Shown here one piece after another: positions 7,779 through 16,583 of a DNA stretch of 38,949 nt; the stretch's first letter is position 1; each line of letters opens with the position of its first letter. Both the position numbers and the translations under genes were made by a program. The notes under the pieces were generated by a model. That model was not told the origin of the DNA, ran no database searches, and saw only the letters and a program-made list of their open reading frames with translations. This DNA is from an uncultured Clostridia bacterium (GTDB lineage Bacteria > Bacillota > Clostridia > Christensenellales > UBA1242), in NCBI GenBank assembly GCA_947595235.1, contig CANQEP010000005.1, positions 1-38,949 on the forward strand. Direction: 5' to 3'.

Positions 7779-8654
7779 TTAAAAGGTCTTTTTGAAGTTA
7801 ATGCCGCCCTCTCTTGTGAACTGAAAAACAGAAATGTTGTGCTTTTCGAAAAGCGCCCTAAGTTTTTCATTTTTGCCAAGGTTCTCAAACTCCTTTTCTT
7901 GCGAAGACCCTTTAAAAAACGCTATGGCCTTGTGAAGAGAATAGTTTGGATTTTGCTCATACTTGTCGCGATGTTTCATAAAGTTGTCCCAAGTTGTATG
8001 CAAAAAATGGCCGTTTATTTTGTATGTTAAAAAGTCTCGAACCTTACTTTTTTCGTTTATCAAGGGGGCGGACAAAGTGCAAATTTCACAAACCATGCGC
8101 AGTAATGTTTCGGGGCTAGTTTCGGGCTTGACCTCTGTGAAATAGATGTCGCAAGGGCTATTGACATCTTGCAAAACGATGTCTATTGCGCCAACTCGTT
8201 GTTCCCCCACTCCGTCAAGTGGCGGAATTTGATATGCTACCACTCTGAAATTGGTTTTCATGAGGTCGCAAACTTTGTTATATATTGGGCAGTCCTCTCT
8301 TTTGCAAAGCCCCGTGGACTTTTTGTAAAAACAGCGACAAATAAAAGCCTCGTGACTCTCATTTTTCATGTCGTGGTCAAAGCATTCTGTACTCGCCTTG
8401 ATTTTTCTGTTATAGTCAAATTGGAAGTTTGTTCTTGGACTTCTTTGCAAGCCTTTTGTCATACACTTAGAAAAGTCATGACTCCTGGCCTCATCAAGTG
8501 CCTCGGCAAGTCCCTTTTGCACTTCTTCGTTGGTGTTTTTGAAATTATGGTTGAGCACGCCAAGATTATAGAACAAATCCTTGCATGACAACTTGTCGCG
8601 TGACTGTCCGCTTTCCCAATTCTTGTCACATGGACAAATTGTTTTGTTTTTCAT
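7779..8654 (-). CDS. Cys-rich protein with PD-(D/E)XK nuclease-like core
   Basis: GAIDIVLQDVNSPCDIYFTEVKPETSPETLL (D...ExK pattern) and Cys cluster CRCFYKKSTGLCKREDCPIYNKVC. Confidence 0.6.
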   Translation of the reverse strand: MKNKTICPCDKNWESGQSRDKLSCKDLFYNLGVLNHNFKNTNEEVQKGLAEALDEARSHDFSKCMTKGLQRSPRTNFQFDYNRKIKASTECFDHDMKNESHEAFICRCFYKKSTGLCKREDCPIYNKVCDLMKTNFRVVAYQIPPLDGVGEQRVGAIDIVLQDVNSPCDIYFTEVKPETSPETLLRMVCEICTLSAPLINEKSKVRDFLTYKINGHFLHTTWDNFMKHRDKYEQNPNYSLHKAIAFFKGSSQEKEFENLGKNEKLRALFEKHNISVFQFTREGGINFKKTF

Positions 8655-8705
8655 GTGTTTCCCCTTTTTTCATTATATCATACTTTGTTTTTTAGGCAAA
8701 CAAAT

Positions 8706-10487
8706 CTATTCATTTGTCCTATCGATGTAGTGCACATATTCAATAACGCTTGGGCTAACTTTGCTTTTAAGAAGGTCAATCGTGAATTTGTCGGCGTGAC
8801 CGCTGGTGTGCAAATCCACGATGTCAACACCCAAACTTTGCATTTCGCTCAAAAATGTCTTTATGTCTTCCTTTTCTTTGTAGCCACTCCAAAGCGAGTA
8901 AATTAGCACGGAATTTTCAAAAATAGAAGTTTTGAAGCGGGCTTTTTTGTCGTCATCAACGCGCTTTAAAAAGTTGAGCATACTTGACCTGACAAGCATT
9001 GTAAAGTTCGACAAATCGATGTTTCTGCCATTTTTTGGACTTCCAATTTCACAGTAGCCAAGTATTTTTCTGTACTTTCTCATCGCCCAATCGGACTCGC
9101 ACTTCCTCACAAAATTTCGTCCACGGCTTGGAATTATCCAAAAGGCATAGACGTCGCTAAAAGTCTTGACATTTGGGATGTTCGGAAGGTTCTCGGTGAT
9201 GCCCGCAACATAAGAGTCCATCAAGAACACTTTGCCGTTTTTTCGGCTTGCCTTATAAAACGACACCAATCTGTCAATGTTCGTTCCCGCTTGAAGCACA
9301 AAAACTCGCTTGTATTTTGACATCAACTCCGCCGCCTTTTGTTCAAGGTCCTTTTCAGAGATGTTTTTTCTTTGCGAAAACATGTTTGTTGCCTCGCAAA
9401 TCAAGTAATCGATCTTGTCGGGCAGATTTTTCAGCGTTGCAGAAAACGACTTTCTTCCATTCGCACGAAAGTCCCCCGTATAAAGCAGAGACTTCTCCCC
9501 GCCCGAGAGCAAGAACATATAACTGTCATACGCCGAATGGTCAACAAGTATTGGCTTTATTTTGAGCGCGAAATCCCCCTTCTTTATTTCAAACTCCTCA
9601 TTTGGCTTGAAACAAGAAACCCCTTTGAGTGGCTCGCCATGAGTGTATGCAATTTGCGAGGCGAGAACATCAAAACAGCCCTTTCCCATAAAGACTGGGG
9701 CGCTCGCCTTGTTAACAAGCCCCGCGTGGTCAAGATGATAATGGCTTATCAAAATTGCATCGTAGGGCTTTTGAAGAACTTGTTTTTCAACCTCACTCTC
9801 CTCTTCGCTCTCGTCGTTTAGTTCTTTTCCGCAATCAAGAAGAACGTTTATTGGCCCATAACTGACCTCTATCAAATTCCCGATTGTCCCTTCTCCGCGC
9901 AAGATGTTATAACTCATGTCGCCCGTGTAGTGATGCAAAAGCGAAAGTGCATTGTCTTTGCCAATTTGAAATACCGCAACTTCATTCTCTTTTAATGCTC
10001 TCAAAGAAAATTCACAATCTTTGCCCGCCAACTTGCCTTGCAAAAAGTTCTCGTGTTGCGCTTCCAACTCACTGCCTTGCCTCATGATAATTGCTGGATA
10101 AAGGGCGCCCTCAAAGTCGTTGGAAAAATCTTCTTCGCACATCGCCTTATAGGTTTTATAATCGTCGTCATAACTTTCCAACGGCAAACCATTCAAGTAT
10201 CTGTCAGCGTCCAAATCTTCATGGAACTCCTTGGCGTCAGAAAAGAAGTCATCGCCGAACTTGAACTTGTAAAAATTGGCGCAAGTGGTCTGGCAAAAAC
10301 TCAAAAAGTCCTTGCACTCATAATTCTCGCTGGCATTAGTAATAGCAAAATACTCGCTTGTTCCTTTTTTTCTTAGGAGCATGGCGCCGTCTCCTCCCTT
10401 TGCTTTGAATGAAGCATCTTGCATCCTCACAAGTTCATAATCCCCCTTTTCAAAGTCTATTAAATCATCTTTTTTCAAATTTTGCAT
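8706..10487 (-). CDS. MBL-fold hydrolase with RNase J/RMBL-like C-terminus
   Basis: HxHxDH motif ISHYHLDHAGL; LLYTGDFRANG; VDLHTSGHAD near the C-terminus; about 200 aa N-terminal extension. Confidence 0.85.
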   Translation of the reverse strand: MQNLKKDDLIDFEKGDYELVRMQDASFKAKGGDGAMLLRKKGTSEYFAITNASENYECKDFLSFCQTTCANFYKFKFGDDFFSDAKEFHEDLDADRYLNGLPLESYDDDYKTYKAMCEEDFSNDFEGALYPAIIMRQGSELEAQHENFLQGKLAGKDCEFSLRALKENEVAVFQIGKDNALSLLHHYTGDMSYNILRGEGTIGNLIEVSYGPINVLLDCGKELNDESEEESEVEKQVLQKPYDAILISHYHLDHAGLVNKASAPVFMGKGCFDVLASQIAYTHGEPLKGVSCFKPNEEFEIKKGDFALKIKPILVDHSAYDSYMFLLSGGEKSLLYTGDFRANGRKSFSATLKNLPDKIDYLICEATNMFSQRKNISEKDLEQKAAELMSKYKRVFVLQAGTNIDRLVSFYKASRKNGKVFLMDSYVAGITENLPNIPNVKTFSDVYAFWIIPSRGRNFVRKCESDWAMRKYRKILGYCEIGSPKNGRNIDLSNFTMLVRSSMLNFLKRVDDDKKARFKTSIFENSVLIYSLWSGYKEKEDIKTFLSEMQSLGVDIVDLHTSGHADKFTIDLLKSKVSPSVIEYVHYIDRTNE

Positions 10488-10566
10488 AAAATTTCCCCCT
10501 TACTCGCCAAGTATAGCATACCCGATATTTCAAAAACGGGGGTCACGGCGAATCTTCATTTGCTAT

Positions 10567-10582
10567 GGGACAAAATTGTCCC
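10567..10582. promoter_or_regulatory. Candidate operator palindrome between the divergent MBL and WYL genes
   Basis: GGGACAA-AA-TTGTCCC, perfect 7-bp arms. Confidence 0.55.
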
Positions 10583-10647
10583 AAGCCCTTATTTTTAATA
10601 GACCCAAGACCCGCCATTATGCTAGAATAAATCATAAGGAGAAAGTT

Positions 10648-11640
10648 ATGGAAACAGCAAGAAAAAAACTTCTACCATTGCAAATATTAAAGATTTTGAG
10701 AGAGAACTCATGCAAGGAAAAACCAATAACACAAGCAGAAATTGGAAAGTTATTGAGAGCGGATGGCCACATCTGTGACCGCAAGACAATAAGTAGAAAT
10801 ATTGGCTACCTTTTGGCGAATGGTCATAATATAGAAAAAATTTCGGGAGGTGGCTCATTTTATGTTGACAGCACCTTTAGTGAAGACGAAATTATAATGA
10901 TTGTTGACGCAATTTATTCTTCCCCGAAGATATCTCAAGCAAACGCGACTTTGCTCATAGACAAGTTGTCGAGCGCCATAAGTTACAAGATTAAGTATGC
11001 TTATAAAAATGTGCACAAGGTGGGTGAAGTTATAGAATTTGACCGACAAACCCTTTTGTTTATAGAAAAAATAAGTCAAGCCGTAAACAACAATAACAAA
11101 ATCTATATTAGTTATAACCAATTTGACAAGGACGAGGACCCGCTGTCATATAAAGAGGAGTTTTCTGTTGTTAGTCCATACTTTGTTATTAGTGAAAACG
11201 GCAAGTACTTTCTGGTCTGTTGCCAAGAAGACCGAAGCAATTTGACAACCTACAACCTAGACCACATAACCGATGTCGAAGTGCGTGAAAACACTCAAGC
11301 AAAACCAATAACTCAAACCATTGGCAACAGAAATGGCGCAGACTTTGAAAAGTACGCAAGCGAGCACATAAATAATTTTTCATCGCGAATTGTCAATGCA
11401 AAAATACGGCTTTGCTCACATGAAGCCGTGGAAAACGTCGTCGAGTGCTTTGGCAAAATGGCAAAATTCACAACAAAAAATAATGTTTTATTTGCAAATG
11501 TCACATCAAGTGAGAGCGCTATTGTCAATTTTGCGCTACAAAACGGAACTCTAGCAGAAATCGTTGAGCCCAGCAGAATCAGAGAATTGATAAAACTTGA
11601 ACTTTGCGAACTTGAAAACAAGTATAATCGCAAAAATTAG
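10648..11640 (+). CDS. WYL-domain HTH transcriptional regulator
   Basis: N-terminal HTH (ITQAEIGKLLRADGHICDRKTISRNIGYLLANGHNI) and C-terminal WYL-type region (EEFSVVSPYFVISENGKYFLVCCQED...). Confidence 0.85.
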   Translation: METARKKLLPLQILKILRENSCKEKPITQAEIGKLLRADGHICDRKTISRNIGYLLANGHNIEKISGGGSFYVDSTFSEDEIIMIVDAIYSSPKISQANATLLIDKLSSAISYKIKYAYKNVHKVGEVIEFDRQTLLFIEKISQAVNNNNKIYISYNQFDKDEDPLSYKEEFSVVSPYFVISENGKYFLVCCQEDRSNLTTYNLDHITDVEVRENTQAKPITQTIGNRNGADFEKYASEHINNFSSRIVNAKIRLCSHEAVENVVECFGKMAKFTTKNNVLFANVTSSESAIVNFALQNGTLAEIVEPSRIRELIKLELCELENKYNRKN

Positions 11641-11757
11641 CATGGAAAATAATAAAAATGCCATAGTTCATGTGCGAAAAACGAAAAAACTCACCTGCCT
11701 GCCAGATGAGTCATGAAAATTAAAATTTGTTATTTGCGTCTTGCTTTTCAGCGGACA

Positions 11758-12060
11758 TTATCCTTTCTCTTGCCCCTTCAAAACTTCTTTCTTGATTTTT
11801 TTAAGGTTTGTTGCAACGATAATTTCTGTTATTAACGAGCCCAAGCAAACAAGCGCGTCGATTATCACAAAAACCAAAAAGGCGGTGTCGCTCAAATACT
11901 TTCTTAAGCACAACAGCACAAGAAAAATGCAGTTGCAAATTAACAGAAAATACGCGATAAATGTGCTTATTTGTTGATTTCTCTTAATTTTTTCAACCAG
12001 CCTTTTGTCAATATCGCTCTCATTAACTTTCCAGTATGTTTTTTCTTTGCTCTTTTCCAT
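11758..12060 (-). CDS. Small membrane protein
   Basis: 100 aa; STFIAYFLLICNCIFLVLL and TAFLVFVIIDALVCLGSLI helices. Confidence 0.65.
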   Translation of the reverse strand: MEKSKEKTYWKVNESDIDKRLVEKIKRNQQISTFIAYFLLICNCIFLVLLCLRKYLSDTAFLVFVIIDALVCLGSLITEIIVATNLKKIKKEVLKGQEKG

Positions 12061-12080
12061 AGTTTTCTCTTCTTTAATTG

Positions 12081-12797
12081 TCAAAACAAAATTTCGCACT
12101 TGACAACCGATGTGTCTCCCTTTTGAAGAACCAAAACATCCTTATCTTGCAAACTAATTTTGTAAACATCAATTATGTCGTTTTCAAAAGATTGATTTGC
12201 GTATATAACTTCCATTTCTTTGATTGGTCTTTCTTCCAACTCTTGAACCGAAAAGGTGTTCAAAACAAAGCGCAGATATTCCAAATTGTTCGTGTGGTGC
12301 GACATATCGATGTTGGTGCTGCGAACTTTTACGCTTTCAACCTTTGGCAAATTTTCATATTCGAATTTGCAAAATTGAATGTCAACAAGAGGGGGCTCTG
12401 CAGTCATGGTTTCGTCAACGCCAACCGTGTTCAACTTTCTTATCCTCTGCGTCGCGATGTCCAGTGCGCACTCCTCAACATGGGCATAAAACAGAAGTTC
12501 GCCCTCAAGAGTTTTTGCAAAAACATCAACATTCATTTTTGCAAGAGACTTAAAAGATATAAAGCAAGAGGTTTCAAACTCCTCATTCCACCTAATTTTT
12601 TTGAAAATTTTGACCCTGTTTTTAACAAAAACCCAAAACGCGCCATATTTCTCCTTTGCCGTTAGCCCGTCGATTTTCAACTCGCCCATCATTTCGGTTA
12701 TCGCGTTTTCTATCACTTGAAACATCCCAATTACCGACAAGCATTCATCCGAGCCAGCCATTGACGCGCTAACTTTTTGCCTCTTCGTATAAATCAC
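12081..12797 (-). CDS. Acyl-ACP thioesterase-like (hotdog) protein
   Basis: Two hotdog-like halves; VRSTNIDMSHHTNNLEYLRFVLNTF resembles the D.N.HvNN..Y motif. Confidence 0.8.
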   Translation of the reverse strand: MIYTKRQKVSASMAGSDECLSVIGMFQVIENAITEMMGELKIDGLTAKEKYGAFWVFVKNRVKIFKKIRWNEEFETSCFISFKSLAKMNVDVFAKTLEGELLFYAHVEECALDIATQRIRKLNTVGVDETMTAEPPLVDIQFCKFEYENLPKVESVKVRSTNIDMSHHTNNLEYLRFVLNTFSVQELEERPIKEMEVIYANQSFENDIIDVYKISLQDKDVLVLQKGDTSVVKCEILF

Positions 12798-12848
12798 AAA
12801 ATCACCTCATTTTTTTCACTTTTTGGTTACAAACAATGTTCAAATTGT

Positions 12849-13382
12849 TCACAAACTCTTCCCAAGGTCATAAGCATCTTGCATATACATTGACCTTGAC
12901 GTCATGCCGGGAGTTCCACAGCCTTTGCCAAGCACCATGCCTTGGTCTTGCATTTGCAAGTACCTCACAAGAGTTTTGTAGTGGTTTTCAAGAACATCAA
13001 AGGTCCAGTCGTCGGTGTTCCATGCAACAGAAAGGAGCGCACTTTTCATGCGTTTTCGGGTCAAACTACTGTTGAAAAAACAAAAGCGGTCGATGGTCGC
13101 CTTCAGTTGTGCAGAAAAACCGTAGTAGTAAAGCGGCGTGGCAAAAACTATCATGTCCGCACTCAAAATGCGAGTTTTCAAGCCTTGCATATCGTCATTT
13201 TGAACGCATGGTCCCTCATAACCGCAACTAACGCAGCCCGTACAAGCATGGATATTGGCTTTTGTGCAGTCAAAAATCTCCACGCTGTGCCCCACTTCGG
13301 TCGCACCCCTTTCAAACTCATTGACAAGAAGTTTGGTTGAGCCATTTTCGTTGGGACTGCCAAACAGAACTATAATTTTCAT
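12849..13382 (-). CDS. NAD(P)H-dependent FMN reductase / flavodoxin-like protein
   Basis: IVLFGSPNENGSTKLLVNEF...TGCVSCGYEGPCVQNDDM...ADMIVFATPLYYYGFSAQLKATIDRF. Confidence 0.88.
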   Translation of the reverse strand: MKIIVLFGSPNENGSTKLLVNEFERGATEVGHSVEIFDCTKANIHACTGCVSCGYEGPCVQNDDMQGLKTRILSADMIVFATPLYYYGFSAQLKATIDRFCFFNSSLTRKRMKSALLSVAWNTDDWTFDVLENHYKTLVRYLQMQDQGMVLGKGCGTPGMTSRSMYMQDAYDLGKSL

Positions 13383-13858
13383 AGTTTCAAGCCTTCTGCA
13401 AGGGTTTTTAATTGGTCTTTTGAAGGATGTCCGTTAAGGGTCCTCCAAGAAATGATTTTTGTTGTTTTGTCGCAAGAGTTTTGCAAGTCTTTTGCGGTGT
13501 TACCGAGCCCGCTACTTCCCGAAGTTGCAAACAAAACAATCGTCTTGCCGGCGAAGTCATACGCCTCCAAAAACGTGTTTATGATTCTTGGCGCGGTGTA
13601 CCACCAGATTGGAAAGCCCAAGAAGACAACATCATACTCATCCATATTTTCAAGTCTGCTCTTAACTTCTGGGCGCGACGATGGGTCGTCCATCTCCACA
13701 CTTGAACGGCTCTTTTTGTCCATCCAATTAAGGTCGGCACTTGTGTACGCCTTTGCGGGAACAATCTCAAACTTGTCCGCCACCAAAACATCGGCAAGGT
13801 CATTTGCAACCTTTTTTGTTGTGCCACTGGCACTGAAATACGCAACTAATTTTTTCAT
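13379..13858 (-). CDS. Flavodoxin
   Basis: VAYFSASGTTKKVANDLAD...DEYDVVFLGFPIWWYTAPRIINTFLEAYDFAGKTIVLFATSGSSG. Confidence 0.92.
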   Translation of the reverse strand: MKKLVAYFSASGTTKKVANDLADVLVADKFEIVPAKAYTSADLNWMDKKSRSSVEMDDPSSRPEVKSRLENMDEYDVVFLGFPIWWYTAPRIINTFLEAYDFAGKTIVLFATSGSSGLGNTAKDLQNSCDKTTKIISWRTLNGHPSKDQLKTLAEGLKL

Positions 13859-13876
13859 ATTTTCTCTCCTTTTCTT

Positions 13877-13892
13877 ATATGGTATACCATAT
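13877..13892. promoter_or_regulatory. Perfect 16-bp palindromic operator candidate upstream of the flavodoxin operon
   Basis: ATATGGTATACCATAT; overlaps the spacer/-10 of a minus-strand promoter TTGACA-N17-TACCAT. Confidence 0.65.
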
Positions 13893-13975
13893 GTTTTGCC
13901 CTGTCAAATTACTTTACAAAATCCATATCAAAATACTTTAGCCACTTTTTATGCTGCCCTGTGCAAAGGCAAGTG

Positions 13976-14527
13976 CTAACTTTCTTGAGCGGAAGTGATT
14001 GTTATATTCTTTATCGCCTTGGCAAGGGCAATGGTTTCGCGGCTGTCTTGGTTGCGCTCTATAAATGCGGTGTTAACACCCTCCCAAACAAACAGCGTTC
14101 CGCTTATATTGATAAGGTCGAACCAAAGATCGTATTTTCTAAGAAGGTAACTCACCACCAAAACCAGGGCACCAACGCCAATTAACGACCAACCACCAAC
14201 GCGCTTTTTGTTGCTCTCTTTGAGCGTTCTGTAGCCCGCAAGATAGATGTTTTGTTTTATTATGTTTTCGCACTCCTCTTTTTTGTAGTCGCCAAAGTCC
14301 CTAATGACGATTTGGATGTCAAGTTTGTATCTTTTCGGCAAGATAGAAACGGCATCGCGAATGTCTGCAAAAAGTTTGTCGTTGAGTTTTTCGATTTTGT
14401 CGTCACCAAAATTTGGATTTATAAGTTCGGCAAACGTGTCATAGACAAGTTTCAGCGTTGCCACTTTCCCCTCTATAGAAAAATAGTGCTGCAAAATTTC
14501 AAGTTCCAATTCTTTTCGTTTTTTCAT
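13976..14527 (-). CDS. Membrane protein, unknown function
   Basis: About 183 aa with two C-terminal TM segments (GGWSLIGVGALVLVVSYLL, LINISGTLFVWEGVNTAF). Confidence 0.65.
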   Translation of the reverse strand: MKKRKELELEILQHYFSIEGKVATLKLVYDTFAELINPNFGDDKIEKLNDKLFADIRDAVSILPKRYKLDIQIVIRDFGDYKKEECENIIKQNIYLAGYRTLKESNKKRVGGWSLIGVGALVLVVSYLLRKYDLWFDLINISGTLFVWEGVNTAFIERNQDSRETIALAKAIKNITITSAQES

Positions 14528-14728
14528 TTCTTCTCTCCCATGCAAAGGGCGACTGCCTGCCCCCGTAGCCTTACATCAACCGTAAGGCCTTATTTTAGTA
14601 TATATTTATTCCCCACCTTCGTCAACAAATAGTAAACCGCCACGGTCAATAAAATCGCTAAAAACACTTGTTATTGTGGGGGCAAAATATGTTATACTAA
14701 CCTTAAATCAATTTTTTAGGGGGAAAAA

Positions 14729-16411
14729 ATGAGCAAACTTGACGATAAAAGTCTGACCATATATGAGGCGGTAAAGAACATAGACAGTGGCAAATACGTC
14801 ATGCCCGCGTTCCAACGCCAATATGTTTGGACGACCGAAAAAATAGAAAATTTGTGGGACTCGATACTGCAAGGCTACCCAATAAGCACTTTCCTTTTTT
14901 GGCACATAGACGAGAACAATGTCTCAAGCGACACATTTTTTTGCGATTTTATGAAAGAGGTGCGATTTGACAGCACAAAGAAGGCGGACAACATCAACTA
15001 CGAACTTCGCGAGGTCGACCTCAAAAAGACCGACACAGCAATACTCGACGGACAACAGCGTTTAACGTCGCTATACATCTCGCTACTTGGAGAAACTGGC
15101 ATAAGGCCAAAGAGCCAAAGGCGGGTCACGAACTCGCAAATTCTAATTAAGTTGCTGGTTGAACTCAACAAAAATCGCATAGAGACCCAAGATGACTACA
15201 ACCTCAAAAAGTATGACATTCACTTCACCAACAAAATCGCAAAAATCGAGCCTTCGCAGTTTGAAATAAGGAACATATTAAAAGACGAGTTCAAAAACAA
15301 GGACACTCGAAAAGATGCGATAGAAACCGCCATAAAGTACGTCCCTACCGACAGCAAGGACTATGCAAGGGAACTCCTCAACAACTTGTGCACCAAGGTT
15401 TATGAGGAAAAACTCATAAGATACACCGAGATGTTTGAGATGTCGCAAGACGACGCGCTAGAAATGTTCGTTAGGTTCAACAGTGGCGGTGTCTCGCTCA
15501 AAAAATCCGAGATAACAATGAGCATTCTTGAAGAGTACTGGCCAAGTGCAAAAACGCAATTTGGCAATATTTTGACGGGAGATTATGCGAATTTTAGCAC
15601 AGATTTCATCATAAGAACCGCACACATGATATATGGCGATGTTGTCAAGGCGAACATCTCAAAGCAGATAACGAACGACCTCAAAAACAACTGGAAAGAT
15701 TTTAGCAACGCCTTCAAAGACACTGCAAATCTCCTCAAATCGTTTAAAGTAAACATCCAAAGGTTCGTTAACAGTTGGAACGTGCTTGTGCCAATAATAT
15801 TTTTCGTTTACTACAACCCCGATTACCAAAATTTTTCAGACGGCATAAAGTCATATTTGCACAGGGCGATATTCTTCACCTACTTCAAGTCAGGAACAAC
15901 CAACAAACTGCAAAAGATAAAGACTGGCATAATCAACTATAATTATGAGTTTTCAACCGATATGCTCGACCAAATCAGCGAACTTAGGGTGACCGAATCA
16001 AAGGTCGAAGAACTCTTGAATTTGGAAAAAGAAAACCGCATTTCTGAAGAAATTTTATACTACCTTTCTATTGATTGGGTGAAAAGCGGCCTAAAATACG
16101 AACTTGACCATTTGCACCCATACGAAAGGTTCGACAAAAGTAGTCCGTCGGGCGTCTCAATGAAAGACTGGGCAGAGTGGCGAAAACTTCGCAACCGACT
16201 TCCTAACCTTCAATATCTTGAGGGGCGCCAAAACGCCAGCCGACAAGACATCTCTTTGCAAGAATATTATAACGACATGAACAGCACTCAGCAAAGTGAA
16301 TTTAAAACAAACTCGTTCATTCCCGACACTTCTTTGGACATCGCATCATTTAACGAATTTTACGAAAAACGAAAAGAAATCTTGCGCGAAAAAATCAAAA
16401 AATTGCTATAA
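14729..16411 (+). CDS. DUF262 / DUF1524 (GmrSD-like) protein
   Basis: FQRQYVWTTEKIENLWDSILQGYPI...ILDGQQRLTSLYISLLG (DUF262); YELDHLHPYERF...RLPNLQYLEGRQNASR (HNH/DUF1524-like); AGGGGG RBS. Confidence 0.88.
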   Translation: MSKLDDKSLTIYEAVKNIDSGKYVMPAFQRQYVWTTEKIENLWDSILQGYPISTFLFWHIDENNVSSDTFFCDFMKEVRFDSTKKADNINYELREVDLKKTDTAILDGQQRLTSLYISLLGETGIRPKSQRRVTNSQILIKLLVELNKNRIETQDDYNLKKYDIHFTNKIAKIEPSQFEIRNILKDEFKNKDTRKDAIETAIKYVPTDSKDYARELLNNLCTKVYEEKLIRYTEMFEMSQDDALEMFVRFNSGGVSLKKSEITMSILEEYWPSAKTQFGNILTGDYANFSTDFIIRTAHMIYGDVVKANISKQITNDLKNNWKDFSNAFKDTANLLKSFKVNIQRFVNSWNVLVPIIFFVYYNPDYQNFSDGIKSYLHRAIFFTYFKSGTTNKLQKIKTGIINYNYEFSTDMLDQISELRVTESKVEELLNLEKENRISEEILYYLSIDWVKSGLKYELDHLHPYERFDKSSPSGVSMKDWAEWRKLRNRLPNLQYLEGRQNASRQDISLQEYYNDMNSTQQSEFKTNSFIPDTSLDIASFNEFYEKRKEILREKIKKLL

Positions 16412-16412
16412 A

Positions 16413-16440
16413 ATAATGCCCATTCGGGCATTTCTTTTTG
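16413..16440 (+). terminator. Intrinsic terminator after DUF262 gene
   Basis: AATGCCC-ATT-CGGGCATT-TCTTTTT. Confidence 0.75.
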
Positions 16441-16474
16441 CTTAAATGTCATAATGCAAAATGCAAGTAAAAAA

Positions 16475-16548
16475 CAAAACTAAAATTTTAAATGTAAATT
16501 TTAACTCAAATACGGTTATTTTTTACAAATAAAATTTCAGTTTTGATT
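16475..16548. repeat. Imperfect long palindrome
   Basis: CAAAACTAAAATTTTA ... TAAAATTTCAGTTTTG, 15/16 complementary arms. Confidence 0.5.
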
Positions 16549-16583
16549 TTTTTCTATAAAAACTTATGTTTTTTCATGCTCAA

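Noticed and set aside
8169-9821. Long plus-strand ORFs (8169-8588, 9248-9565, 9339-9821)
   Set aside because: Antisense to the PD-(D/E)XK-like and MBL genes, which carry clear motifs.
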